The position numbers and the translations under genes were made by a program. A DNA stretch of 64,000 nt, from NCBI GenBank assembly GCA_036012155.1, contig DASCOT010000113.1:1-64000 (forward strand), given 5' to 3'. The notes under the pieces are model-generated. The model had not been told where the DNA came from and ran no database searches. It worked only from the letters and a program-made list of their open reading frames with translations. This stretch comes from DASCOT01 sp036012155. GTDB taxonomy: Bacteria; Acidobacteriota; UBA890; WLXD01. Numbering within the stretch: position 1 is the stretch's first letter; each line of letters opens with the position of its first letter. Below, one piece after another: positions 1 through 8,640 of the stretch.

Positions 1-1283
1 CAAGTGCTCCAGGTATCGTCGGGCGTACCGGTGTTGCCACTGCGTGTATGGATCCGGACCGCGGTTCCATCCGGCGCTTCTGCCCGCCAGCGCGCCGTTC
101 CCCATGTGGACGTCGTTCCGGTGTCCTTGACCTGCGAAAGATACTCGCCCTGGGCTCGGTAGGACGGACCCAGGCGGTGTACGCGGCCGATGTTGCTCGT
201 CGCCGCGAGCGTCATGGAGTTGCCTGCGGCCACCAACGCGACCACCTGCTCGGCCTCGAGGCGACTCACCAGGGTCGCACTTCGATCGGTACCTACTTGA
301 TAGACGTTGCCGCCGGGCCCAGTGCCCGCGAGCACGCCGTCCGCCGACAACGCTAGGGCGTAAACACCCTCATCGGCACTCTGCCAGACAGTCTGGGCAA
401 ACCCATCTGCATCGAGCCGGTACACGGCGCCCGACGCCTTCGGTGACGCCCCTGTGGAAGTCGACAACGAGACCCGTCCCCCTACGGTCGCCTCGGTGGA
501 TGAGCTTCCGTTGCCATTGCTAGCCGGCCCGAACGCTCCTACCCATACCGCACCGTCGGTAGGCAGCACGGCGGTGATCTCGGCTAGTGGCGCATCGTAG
601 AGAACAAATACGCCGCCGGACTCCGAGATTCGATAGACGTAGCCGTTGCCATCGGTGCCGGCGATGATCCTGCCGGCATCGTCGACCGCAACCGTCGTCA
701 CGTTGGGCTCCGCGGTCTCGTACAGAACCTCCGTGCGACCGTCGTCGATGCGGACGATTGCCGCATCGCCGCCGGTAGCAGCGACGAGCCGCCCGTCCGA
801 GTCAATAGCCAGGTCCCACACGTACGCCACGTCGAGCTCGGCCCAGGCGTCGATCTCCTCGCCCGCATAGGTATCGGGGACCCGGTAGATGGAGCCGCGA
901 GGGCCCACGGCCACGAACAGATACGCGTCAGGCGCCCAGGCTATCGCTTGGACGGGGCTCCCGTCAGGGGCAGCAAAAAAGGTCTCGGCCTCGGCATTCG
1001 GCCGCACTCTCGTCACGCTACCGTCTTCGCCGGCAGCAACAAACACGCTGCCAGCGCCGTCGGTGGCGACCCCCCAGATGCGCGGCCGATCTGCTTCCAG
1101 CACCGTTTCGATCGACGGTGCCAGGCGCAGAGCACCATCAGCCGCGATCGAAACTCCGAGCGGCTCGCCGGCCGCGAAGTCCTCCGCGCCGGCTTGTGCC
1201 CACATCTGCGGCCCGCTTCCGAGCCCCAAGTTGGGGATCATCAGCGCAGCCGCAGCAACCCCAATGGCAATCCTGCTATGCAA
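1..1283 (-). CDS. Secreted beta-propeller (WD40/NHL-like) protein, C-terminus cut by window edge
   Basis: An open frame runs from a TTG codon at 1283 to the window edge without a stop, about 427 codons. I chose this start because GGAGG lies four bases upstream and a clear signal peptide follows (MHSRIAIGVAAAALMIPN, then an Ala-rich cleavage region). The body repeats a blade-like unit ending in forms such as GSIYRV, GYVYRI and GNVYQV at spacings of about 40-60 residues, typical of a beta-propeller. The last visible stretch contains TRSGNTGTPDDTW, outside the repeats. The gene lies 53 bases downstream of the S55 peptidase gene on the same strand, so the two are probably co-transcribed. I infer an exported binding or scaffold protein; no enzymatic motif is visible and the specific function is unknown. 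Confidence 0.75.
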   Translation of the reverse strand, partial: MHSRIAIGVAAAALMIPNLGLGSGPQMWAQAGAEDFAAGEPLGVSIAADGALRLAPSIETVLEADRPRIWGVATDGAGSVFVAAGEDGSVTRVRPNAEAETFFAAPDGSPVQAIAWAPDAYLFVAVGPRGSIYRVPDTYAGEEIDAWAELDVAYVWDLAIDSDGRLVAATGGDAAIVRIDDGRTEVLYETAEPNVTTVAVDDAGRIIAGTDGNGYVYRISESGGVFVLYDAPLAEITAVLPTDGAVWVGAFGPASNGNGSSSTEATVGGRVSLSTSTGASPKASGAVYRLDADGFAQTVWQSADEGVYALALSADGVLAGTGPGGNVYQVGTDRSATLVSRLEAEQVVALVAAGNSMTLAATSNIGRVHRLGPSYRAQGEYLSQVKDTGTTSTWGTARWRAEAPDGTAVRIHTRSGNTGTPDDTWST

Positions 1284-1336
1284 GCTTCCTCCCAATCGGG
1301 CCGCGGCGCGGAGCGCAACGCAGCGCCTCGCCCGGC

Positions 1337-3178
1337 CTATCGACTCCGCACCTGTATTTCGATCTTGTGGGAGCCGCTGACCACGTAGTCGACAGGCTTG
1401 ACGGTCTCCAAGATCACTGCACGATCAACCCGGACCACGTCTCCTCTTGCCTGTTCGGAGCTCAACACCTGCAACACCGAAGGCGGCAACGCCGGCAGGG
1501 TCTCTCCGTTCAGCAGCGCACCCGTGGCCAACCGCGTCGCCTGTAGGTACAGGCGATCGCTGCGACGGATGCTGTTCAACACTCGAACTACATGCGCCAG
1601 GTTCCGCGGCTGGTTCGTACCCTGGATCGCCACGGCCTCCTGCTGGTCTATCGACGCCGCATCGCCGACGACAAGCGTCACCGGGCCGGGTGGGGTACCC
1701 GGCGGCACCGTGAATTCCAGTTGCTCGAACACTTCTGACCCGCGATACGGCTTCAGGGCCACCGTCAGCGTGATCGTCTCGCCCGGTCGGGCGGTTGCTC
1801 GGTCATACCAAACACGGCTGATCGCGGCGCTGCTGCGATCCTGGCGCAGGCTGATCGACAGCTCGATAGCCTCGACGTCGACGGGCTCGAATGCATTGTC
1901 GTAGAGGGCGCCGAATAGCCCCGCCAGGGTCGACGATAGCGACAGGATTACCTGATTGGCAGACGAGAACAGATTGTCGAACTGCACCGAGCCGAGCTCA
2001 TCACCAAGATCGATCCGCGCATCGACCTCAATGGAGCCCTCGCCAAACGTCCGATCGAGGCTCTGCACGCCGCTAACAAGGCCGAAGAACAGATAGAGCG
2101 GCGTGATGAGGCGGTCGGCGACGATCTCGAAATCGAGGCGCTCCGACCTCCCCGCCGACTCGATTCGCGTACGTACCGGAACCATTCGTGGCTGCTCGCC
2201 GATGACGCCGAGGATCGCAGTCTGTCGATCCTGTCGCACCGCGCCCACAACCTGATCGCCCGCCGCCGCCAGCTTCGAGGACGCTTGCGCGCTGCTGAGC
2301 ACGGTGATGACCTGGGCCGGAACCATCGGAAAGTCAACATTGCCACCGTGCAGGAACGGGTGCCCGAAAGCCAGGAGTCGATCGTCGTCGCGATAGGTGA
2401 TCGTGCCGGAAGCCGTAATGTTGACGTCGCCCCGGACCAGTTGCACGCCAACCATCCCACCGGGCTCGAGGTATGCGTCGATCTCCATGGCGCCGGCTGT
2501 CCCGCCAAGCGTGGGTGTCCATCCGAGCGCTTCGAACAGGGGCGCGACGCGCCCCACGACCGACGGATCCAAGCCCCCCATGGCGACCGGTGTGGAGATC
2601 GGCCGCACTCCCTGCATGGCGCCACGCAGGGGCTCGAGCGCCGCGCTCCCCCCAGTCCCGGTCAACAGATCAGCGGCCGCGTGCAAGACGAGCGCCGGTG
2701 AGACATCTACCGCTACCGAGGTCCGGGGTCCGCCGGACTCGAGCGTCGATACTTGCAGCATGTCCTCGATGGAGACGATTCCGGCGACTGCCTCGTGCCC
2801 GAAGTTGACCAGGCGATAGGCGACCGCGCCTACTAGGCGACCATCGATATAGACCGGGCTGCCGCTCATCCCTGCCAGCACGCCGGCCTGCTCGAGCCCT
2901 AGCCCGGTAAGCCGCGCCACAATCAAGTCGTGCCCCGGGAAAACGTTGTGCAGCACGCCGAGCACCTCGGCGCTGAAGCTCTCGGGCTCCGTACCGCGCA
3001 CAACCGTGTACCCGGTTCCTACCATGCCGACGCGAACCTCCGAGAAGCTCATTAGCTCGGTGGCCGTCGGTGCGCTGGCCTGCATCAGCGGCACCGAACC
3101 GAGCGCCGAGCTGCCGGCAGCAACGGCGAGGGCCAGGGCCCCCAGACACGGTCTGAGAAGATAGGCGGATCGGATCAT
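1337..3178 (-). CDS. Secreted SpoIVB-type (S55 family) serine peptidase domain protein
   Basis: The 613-residue product has an N-terminal signal peptide (hydrophobic residues about 8-30). An S55 peptidase-like domain follows. The motif AGMSGSPVYIDGRLVGAV at about residues 102-119 matches the nucleophile region of SpoIVB-type peptidases, with Ser105 the likely catalytic residue. The C-terminal half, rich in beta strands, matches nothing I can name. SpoIVB itself cleaves SpoIVFA during sporulation, but nothing in this window indicates sporulation, so a periplasmic processing or sensing role is more likely. No convincing Shine-Dalgarno precedes the ATG at 3178. A candidate promoter lies just upstream, and the propeller gene follows immediately downstream. 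Confidence 0.8.
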   Translation of the reverse strand: MIRSAYLLRPCLGALALAVAAGSSALGSVPLMQASAPTATELMSFSEVRVGMVGTGYTVVRGTEPESFSAEVLGVLHNVFPGHDLIVARLTGLGLEQAGVLAGMSGSPVYIDGRLVGAVAYRLVNFGHEAVAGIVSIEDMLQVSTLESGGPRTSVAVDVSPALVLHAAADLLTGTGGSAALEPLRGAMQGVRPISTPVAMGGLDPSVVGRVAPLFEALGWTPTLGGTAGAMEIDAYLEPGGMVGVQLVRGDVNITASGTITYRDDDRLLAFGHPFLHGGNVDFPMVPAQVITVLSSAQASSKLAAAGDQVVGAVRQDRQTAILGVIGEQPRMVPVRTRIESAGRSERLDFEIVADRLITPLYLFFGLVSGVQSLDRTFGEGSIEVDARIDLGDELGSVQFDNLFSSANQVILSLSSTLAGLFGALYDNAFEPVDVEAIELSISLRQDRSSAAISRVWYDRATARPGETITLTVALKPYRGSEVFEQLEFTVPPGTPPGPVTLVVGDAASIDQQEAVAIQGTNQPRNLAHVVRVLNSIRRSDRLYLQATRLATGALLNGETLPALPPSVLQVLSSEQARGDVVRVDRAVILETVKPVDYVVSGSHKIEIQVRSR

Positions 3179-3211
3179 GATGCTCGGAGGATGGTCTGCG
3201 GGAGTAGTTTC

Positions 3212-3241
3212 ATGCTAGCAGGGGCTGCTCGCGACGCACAA
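3212..3241 (-). promoter_or_regulatory. Candidate sigma-70 promoter upstream of the S55 peptidase gene
   Basis: On the minus strand TTGTGC (3236-3241) and TAGCAT (3212-3217) are separated by 18 bases. The -10 is preceded by TGC, giving an extended -10 TGCTAGCAT. It lies about 35 bases before the ATG at 3178, in the 150-base gap after argS. The call is from pattern only. Confidence 0.35.
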
Positions 3242-3329
3242 CGCGGCTACGGCCCGCTGGCTCCCTCGGAGTCCTGAGCCGTCCACGGGGCAGGTTTCCA
3301 GGGGTGCGGCGAGTGCTATCCATGCACGC

Positions 3330-5342
3330 TTACATGCGCTCAGGCAGCGGGATTCCGAGCAGGTCGAGAATGGCGGAAAGGCGCCGCTGGAACGCGTAGG
3401 CAACCAGAACTCGCAGGTCGCGGTCGTCCTCATCATCCGCCTGCAGGATCGGGTAGCCGTGATAGAAACGGCTGAAATGTTGTGCCAGGGTGAAGCCGTA
3501 ACGCGCCAGGCTCGAGATCTCCAGCGAGCTCGCCGTCTGACTCAGAACCTCGCGGTAAGCGCCCAACGCCAACACCAGACTCCAGAGTTGGCCGTCGTCA
3601 GCTTGGAGGCGCTCGCCAATGGCGTCGCGGTCGATAGTCAGAGCACTGGCGTCGCCGCGTAGCGCTGCTTCGAGGGACTCCGACACATCCGCGCCCAGTC
3701 GCTCGGAGAGCTTGTCGAAGATGCGTGCCGCACGCACCGCGGCGTACTGGATATAGGGTCCAGTCTCGCCTTCGAAGCTGAGGGCCTCGTCGAGGTCGAA
3801 GACGATGACCGTGTTCCGGGCGTAGCGGAGCAGCAGGTAACGCGCCGCACCGATGGCGATCTGTGTGCCGATCGCTACCTGGGCGTCCGGATCGAGGTGT
3901 TCGTTGCGGCTCGCCACCTCGGCGGTAGCACGACGAACCAGCTCGTCGAGCAGATCGTCCGCTTTCACCCCGTATCCTCGGCGACCAGACATCTCGATGA
4001 ACTGGCGGTCTTCGGCACCCTCGCCCGGCTCTGCCGCCGCAATCGGAATGCCGAGTGCCGTAGCCGTCCGTGGCGACAGCGCGACCATCTCGTAGTCGAA
4101 GTGCGTGAAACTGTCACCCGCAGCATCCTCCCCGATCAGATAGAAAGCCTGCTCGACGATCGACTGCAGGTACGACTGGCGCACGTCAATGACCGAGATG
4201 GCACGGTCGGCGTGGCCGAATTGCGCCTCCGTGCCAGCGTCGGATGTCGTGCGCCATACTCGGGTGCCATCGCGCTTGGGGTGGCTGTCCGGCGTAATCT
4301 CGTAGTTGAAATCTCGCTCCAGCAGGCCGTACTTCCAGAAGTGGTGGGCGATGTCCTTGGCCACATAGGTCGCCGTGCCGTTCGAGCGCACTAGGACCTT
4401 GTCGGCCTCCTCGAGTTGCTCGAAGCCCTCCGTCGTGCTCAGCCGTATCACCCAGCAACCGGCGTGCTTCCCCTCCTCTACGTACACCACTTGCGGACTC
4501 GCCTTGAGACGCTCGAAGGCCTCCGACCACAGATCGAGCTCCAGGATGTCGCCTTCCTTCACCAACAGGTCGTACTCGATCCCCAGTCGCCCCATAGTGA
4601 GCAGGTGCCGGCTTACGATGCGCTGCGAGACAACGCGGCCCATCTCGGCCTCGACGCTGCCGCCGTCCTCCAATGCCAACAGCACCTCGCGGCGCCGCTC
4701 GGCCAAATCCGGGTCGTCTCGCAGCCGAGCGTTCACCTCGGTGTAGAGGTCCCAACAGAGGTAATCGAAGGGCTCGGGAAGCGCCTCGACCTCCTCGGGC
4801 GACAAGGCGCGCAGGTCGAGAAAGCCGATAACGACGTCGGCCACCTGCACGCCAGTGTCATCGATGTAGTTGTGGATCTCGACGGTGTGGCCGACCGCGG
4901 CGCAGATCCTCGCCAGTGTGTCCCCCATGCACGCATTCCTCAGATGTCCGACGTGCGCGGCCTTGTTCGGGTTGACGCTGGTGTGCTCGACCAGAACCTT
5001 GTCGGCGTGCGCTTCCGAGATTTCCTCGCCGAGGCCGTCGACCAGCGCCAGCAGGGCGGTCCCGCGGTCCAAGTGCGCGTTGAGGAAGCCCGGCCCGGCG
5101 ATGCTCCACGACGACACGCCAGCTACGTCAGCCGCCTGGAGACGCTCGACGAGCTGCTGAGCCAGTTGGCGCGGGTTCTGCCCCAGCTGCTTCGATAGCT
5201 GCAAGGCTACGGCACATGCCAGGTCGCCCATCTCGGGCCGTGGGGGGTCCTCGACCTGAGGAAGCTCGATCTGCTCGCCGGTCACGTCGACCACCGCGAT
5301 TCGGATCGCTTCCGCCAGGCTTGACCTCAACTTCTGTAACAA
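3330..5342 (-). CDS. argS: Arginine--tRNA ligase
   Basis: The 670-residue protein is a class I ArgRS that attaches arginine to tRNA-Arg using ATP. It begins with the ArgRS N-terminal tRNA-binding (Arg-S) domain, residues about 1-100. The HIGH-type motif is HVGHLRNACMGDTLARI near residue 135. The KMSK region reads MSGRRGYGVKADDLLDEL, the relaxed form common in bacterial ArgRS. The C-terminal DALR anticodon-binding domain ends in a typical hydrophobic Met-terminated tail. Length is close to the usual 550-650. It sits between rnhB and the S55 peptidase gene in the long minus-strand run. Confidence 0.95.
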   Translation of the reverse strand: MLQKLRSSLAEAIRIAVVDVTGEQIELPQVEDPPRPEMGDLACAVALQLSKQLGQNPRQLAQQLVERLQAADVAGVSSWSIAGPGFLNAHLDRGTALLALVDGLGEEISEAHADKVLVEHTSVNPNKAAHVGHLRNACMGDTLARICAAVGHTVEIHNYIDDTGVQVADVVIGFLDLRALSPEEVEALPEPFDYLCWDLYTEVNARLRDDPDLAERRREVLLALEDGGSVEAEMGRVVSQRIVSRHLLTMGRLGIEYDLLVKEGDILELDLWSEAFERLKASPQVVYVEEGKHAGCWVIRLSTTEGFEQLEEADKVLVRSNGTATYVAKDIAHHFWKYGLLERDFNYEITPDSHPKRDGTRVWRTTSDAGTEAQFGHADRAISVIDVRQSYLQSIVEQAFYLIGEDAAGDSFTHFDYEMVALSPRTATALGIPIAAAEPGEGAEDRQFIEMSGRRGYGVKADDLLDELVRRATAEVASRNEHLDPDAQVAIGTQIAIGAARYLLLRYARNTVIVFDLDEALSFEGETGPYIQYAAVRAARIFDKLSERLGADVSESLEAALRGDASALTIDRDAIGERLQADDGQLWSLVLALGAYREVLSQTASSLEISSLARYGFTLAQHFSRFYHGYPILQADDEDDRDLRVLVAYAFQRRLSAILDLLGIPLPERM

Positions 5343-5418
5343 TCTCTGTCTCCCGATTCGCCGGGTCTCAGGACCCCAGCATCATGGTTGGCCGGCAACG
5401 CAGAGCTCGGTATCGCTG

Positions 5419-6018
5419 CTAGAAAGGTAGCGTGCCCTGCACCCTGAACGTGCGGCGGTGCACCTCAGAAAACCCCCGGCTCATGATCGCGGCACGATGC
5501 TCGGCGGTGGCGTATCCCATGTTGCGCGCCAGACCGTAGCCACGAATGCTCCTGCCATACTGCCGGATCAGATCATCACGCACACACTTGGCGACGATGG
5601 ACGCGGCCGCGATAGAGCGACACCGCGCGTCGCCCTTGATGATCGGGGTTTGCGGGATGTCGAGCTCTTCGAGGTCCAGAGCATCGATCAGCAAATGATC
5701 CGGACACCGTCGAAGTCCACGGACCGCCCTGACCATCGCAAGCCGCGACGCACGCAGGATGTTGATCCGATCGATCTCGGCCGCCGACGCCAAGCCGATC
5801 GCCCAGTCGACCGCGTGCTCCTGCAGCTCCAAGAACAACTCGAGCCGCTGAGCGGCGCTCAGTTGCTTGGAATCGTTAAGACCGGCCACCGGGCCACGCG
5901 GATCCAGTACCACTGCGGCAGCGAGAACCGGGCCGAACAGCGCACCGCGCCCCACCTCGTCGAGCCCGGCAATATGCTCCGCTCCACCACGCTGGAGATC
6001 CGCTTCGAACGGCTCCAT
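5419..6018 (-). CDS. rnhB: Ribonuclease HII
   Basis: This enzyme cleaves RNA in RNA/DNA hybrids and at single ribonucleotides in DNA. The frame is open further upstream, but that part overlaps all of rplS, so I placed the start at the ATG at 6018. This gives 199 residues, the normal family length, and leaves 25 bases after rplS. The acidic active site is visible: GLDEVGRG (Asp20, Glu21), LLIDALD in the middle, and SIVAKCVRDDL towards the C-terminus. The trmD-rplS-rnhB order is conserved in many proteobacteria. Confidence 0.95.
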   Translation of the reverse strand: MEPFEADLQRGGAEHIAGLDEVGRGALFGPVLAAAVVLDPRGPVAGLNDSKQLSAAQRLELFLELQEHAVDWAIGLASAAEIDRINILRASRLAMVRAVRGLRRCPDHLLIDALDLEELDIPQTPIIKGDARCRSIAAASIVAKCVRDDLIRQYGRSIRGYGLARNMGYATAEHRAAIMSRGFSEVHRRTFRVQGTLPF

Positions 6019-6043
6019 CGCCACGACCTGCTGCGGCACGGTC

Positions 6044-6397
6044 TCAGCGGACGCGCTTTTCCTTGATCCGAGCGGCCTTTCCACGCAGTTCGCGAAGGTA
6101 GTAGAGCTTGGCGCGGCGAACTTTACCGAACCGCACCACCTCGATTCTCTCGACGTTGGGCGAGTGCAGCGGAAAGATGCGTTCGACGCCGATGCCCGAA
6201 GAAACCTTACGCACGGTAAAACTGGCATTCGTGCGGCTCCCACGGCGGCCGATCACCACGCCTTCGAACACCTGGATACGTTGCTTGTTGCCCTCGGTCA
6301 CGCGCAGGTGCACCTTGACCGTGTCGCCGGCGGCAAACTCCGGCCGATCGTCACGCATATGGGACGCATCTACGGCGTTCAGCAATTCCATTGTCAT
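6044..6397 (-). CDS. rplS: 50S ribosomal protein L19
   Basis: The 117-residue L19 lies at the interface of the two ribosomal subunits. Recognisable segments are FAAGDTVKVHLRVTEGNKQR, VFEGVVIGRRG and GIGVERIFPLHSPNVERIEV. Length is that of the family. It lies in the rpsP-khpA-rimM-trmD-rplS cluster, 61 bases after trmD, a gap that could hold its own promoter. Confidence 0.97.
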   Translation of the reverse strand: MTMELLNAVDASHMRDDRPEFAAGDTVKVHLRVTEGNKQRIQVFEGVVIGRRGSRTNASFTVRKVSSGIGVERIFPLHSPNVERIEVVRFGKVRRAKLYYLRELRGKAARIKEKRVR

Positions 6398-6458
6398 CGG
6401 TCATCCACTCCTGCGCCGGTCGGTCGAATGCGACCGCGCTGGCCGGCGCGTCGAAGAA

Positions 6459-7247
6459 CTATTGTACCCTAGGGGGCCCATTCTCGCGGTCGCTCTCGCA
6501 CTCGTCCAACAGCGCCTCGACGAACCTTCTGTCCTCGAGGTCGAGCTCCATATCGTGGAGTAGATCGGGGCGCTTCAAAGCAGTGTTGCGCAGCGCCTCT
6601 CGACGTCTCCAGCGCTCGACGGCAGCGTGATTCCCGGACCGAAGGACCTCGGGCACTCGCCAGCCGGCGTACTCTGCTGGCCGCGTGTAGTGCGGGTGAT
6701 CGAGGAGCCCTTCAACGAACGAATCACGCCGCGCCGACTCCGGGTCGCCCAGAGCCTCCGGCACCAACCGGACCACGCACTCGATGAGCACCATGGCTGC
6801 GAGCTCTCCGCCAGTCAGCACGTAGTCACCAATCGACAGCTCGAGGTCGACGCGGTGCTTGCGTACACGCTCGTCGACGCCCTCGTACCGGCCACACACC
6901 AGCGTCAGCTGACGAGCGGCCGCCAAGTCCTGGGCCATGCGATGGTCGAGTCGGCGCCCCTGCGGGCTGAGCAGGACCACCTGACCGGGTACGATCTCGC
7001 TCTCGCGAACGCTGGCGTTGACGTGATCGAGGGCTCGACACAGCGGCTCCGGCTTGTACACCATGCCGGCGCCACCGCCAAACGGCTCGTCATCGACCTG
7101 CCGGTGCGGAGGGTCCGCGAAGTCACGTAAGTCGTAGGCCTGAATCGAGAACAGACCTCTCTCAAGAGCCCTACCGATGACTCCGGCGGTGAGTGGACCG
7201 GGAAACATCTCCGGGAAGATCGTGATGATATCGAAACGGCGGCCCAT
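6459..7247 (-). CDS. trmD: tRNA (guanine-N1-)-methyltransferase
   Basis: TrmD methylates N1 of G37 next to the anticodon using S-adenosylmethionine and prevents +1 frameshifts. The N-terminus FDIITIFPEMF and the trefoil-knot SAM-binding region (VVLLSPQGRRLDHRMAQDL, LVCGRYEGVDERV, SIGDYVLTGGELAAMVL) are all present. The 262 residues are slightly longer than the E. coli enzyme. The ATG follows the rimM stop after one base, so translation is probably coupled. Confidence 0.97.
   Translation of the reverse strand: MGRRFDIITIFPEMFPGPLTAGVIGRALERGLFSIQAYDLRDFADPPHRQVDDEPFGGGAGMVYKPEPLCRALDHVNASVRESEIVPGQVVLLSPQGRRLDHRMAQDLAAARQLTLVCGRYEGVDERVRKHRVDLELSIGDYVLTGGELAAMVLIECVVRLVPEALGDPESARRDSFVEGLLDHPHYTRPAEYAGWRVPEVLRSGNHAAVERWRRREALRNTALKRPDLLHDMELDLEDRRFVEALLDECESDRENGPPRVQ
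6461..6466 (-). promoter_or_regulatory. Possible internal promoter (-10) before rplS
   Basis: TACAAT on the minus strand overlaps the trmD stop codon and lies about 65 bases before the rplS start. It matches the -10 consensus at five of six positions. No good -35 is visible at 16-18 bases, so support is weak. Confidence 0.25.
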
Positions 7248-7248
7248 C

Positions 7249-7776
7249 TCAGGCCTGGCGTTTCAGGCCGTTGGCCTCGAGCAGGCCCTCGGGCAGGCGC
7301 ACGACCATGCATCGAGTATCGGGATCCGCGCTGATAAGCCACTGCCGCACCATCGGAACGAGAACGGCCTCCCCGTCCCAAGCCAACTCGAGCATGTCGT
7401 GGGCACCCTCGACCACGGCCGTCACGTGCCCCGCACCACCGCCGGCCGCGTCCTCCACACGGTAGCCAACCAGATCATCGATGTACCATTCGTCATCCGG
7501 CAGCTCGGCCAACAAGGCGCGCTCGGCCTGCACTTCAGCTCCGCGTAGGCGTTCAGCCACATCGCGATCTTCACAGCCGTCGAGCATTACCAGCAAACGG
7601 CCTTGGTGCGAGCGTACCGATTCGACTCGATAGGGATCCGGCCTATCGATCCATAGCAGCGCCGACGGCAGGAGCGAGCCTAGCGTCTCGCCGAGAGGAG
7701 CGATCACCAACTCGCCGCGCAATCCATGCGGCTTGATGACTCGCCCGACCCGAACAAGCTCGGGATCGCCGTCCAT
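7249..7776 (-). CDS. rimM: Ribosome maturation factor RimM
   Basis: RimM binds S19 in the 30S head and assists 16S rRNA processing. The RimM N-domain starts VRVGRVIKPHGLRGELVIAP. The C-terminal PRC-barrel shows YIDDLVGYRVED, VLVPMV and the closing RLPEGLLEANG. At 175 residues it is normal in size. It lies between khpA and trmD, the classic arrangement. Confidence 0.95.
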   Translation of the reverse strand: MDGDPELVRVGRVIKPHGLRGELVIAPLGETLGSLLPSALLWIDRPDPYRVESVRSHQGRLLVMLDGCEDRDVAERLRGAEVQAERALLAELPDDEWYIDDLVGYRVEDAAGGGAGHVTAVVEGAHDMLELAWDGEAVLVPMVRQWLISADPDTRCMVVRLPEGLLEANGLKRQA

Positions 7777-7782
7777 CGCGCG

Positions 7783-8019
7783 CTATTCGAGGATCTCGAG
7801 AACTGCGCGCATTTCGTGTTTCATGCCGGCGGCAGCAAGCAAGGTGCGCATGGCGCGAGCCGTGCGACCCTGTTTGCCGATTACCTTACCGAGATCGCCC
7901 TGCGCCACGCGGAGCTCCAACACGGTCGTCTGCTCACCCTGGACCTCCGTAACGACTACGTCATCCGGATTGTCGACCAGGGCACGTGCTACCTCTTCGA
8001 TCATCTGCTTGAGATTCAT
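7783..8019 (-). CDS. khpA: KH-domain RNA-binding protein KhpA (YlqC family)
   Basis: This is a 78-residue single KH domain with the GxxG loop in LGKVIGKQGRTARAMRTLL. The family binds RNA, and KhpA works with KhpB in Gram-positive bacteria. I took the ATG at 8019 (MNLKQMIEEV) rather than the in-frame GTG three codons upstream, because AGAGG sits eight bases before the ATG and overlaps the GTG. Its place between rpsP and rimM is the usual one. Confidence 0.92.
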   Translation of the reverse strand: MNLKQMIEEVARALVDNPDDVVVTEVQGEQTTVLELRVAQGDLGKVIGKQGRTARAMRTLLAAAGMKHEMRAVLEILE

Positions 8020-8096
8020 CGATCGCACCTCTTTCGTCAGCGTTGTTCGTCAGTTCGTGGTGGTTGCGATCAGGCTGGCTACGCCAGCTTTACCAA

Positions 8097-8591
8097 TCAA
8101 TCTGCGACTGGCTTTTCCTCGGCCTCTTCATCCGCCGAGTCCTCGGCGCCCGCCTCGCCTTCTGCCGTGTCGGCGTCAGCGGCGGGCTCGTCGGCCGCGC
8201 TGTCTGCGGCCTCTTGAGCAACCTCGTCGCCTTCGGAATCGGCGCTCAGGTCAGCTGCCTCCGCCTCCACCTCGGCCTCTTCTTCTGCCGCCGCCTCCAG
8301 CTCCTCGTCGCTCGGAGCTACGGGCGAGGCCGCCACCGGCGCCTCCTCCACACGACCCGACCGCACACGCCGGTAAAGATTGCGCACGGTGTCGCTCATC
8401 CGAGCGCCCTGGCCCAACCAAATCTCGGTGCGCTCCATGTCGAAGACGATCTCAGCCGGCCGTTGGCGCGGATGATAGTGCCCCAGAATTTCCAGGAACG
8501 CGCCGTCGCGACCAGCCGTTCGGTCGGCAACAACGACGCGATAGTGCGGATCCTTCTTCGCGCCCGTACGGCGCAAGCGAATCATCAGCAC
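8097..8591 (-). CDS. rpsP: 30S ribosomal protein S16 with long acidic C-terminal tail
   Basis: The S16 core covers residues 1-81 (MIRLRRTGAKKDPHYRVVVAD, then FLEILGHYHPRQ and RMSDTVRNL) and matches the usual 80-90 residue protein. It is followed by about 83 residues made almost only of Ala, Glu, Asp and Ser, which the family normally lacks or has in short form. The GTG start at 8591 has AGGAGGAG directly upstream. Core identity is certain. The tail is seen directly; its function is unknown. Confidence 0.96.
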   Translation of the reverse strand: MLMIRLRRTGAKKDPHYRVVVADRTAGRDGAFLEILGHYHPRQRPAEIVFDMERTEIWLGQGARMSDTVRNLYRRVRSGRVEEAPVAASPVAPSDEELEAAAEEEAEVEAEAADLSADSEGDEVAQEAADSAADEPAADADTAEGEAGAEDSADEEAEEKPVAD

Positions 8592-8640
8592 GATGCTCCT
8601 CCTCTCACAGGTTGGTACCCGATCTCCGTTGATCTGTAAA

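Noticed and set aside
48..356. Short plus-strand frames in the first 1.3 kb.
   Set aside because: They are antisense to the continuous propeller frame on the minus strand, which has a signal peptide and repeat structure.
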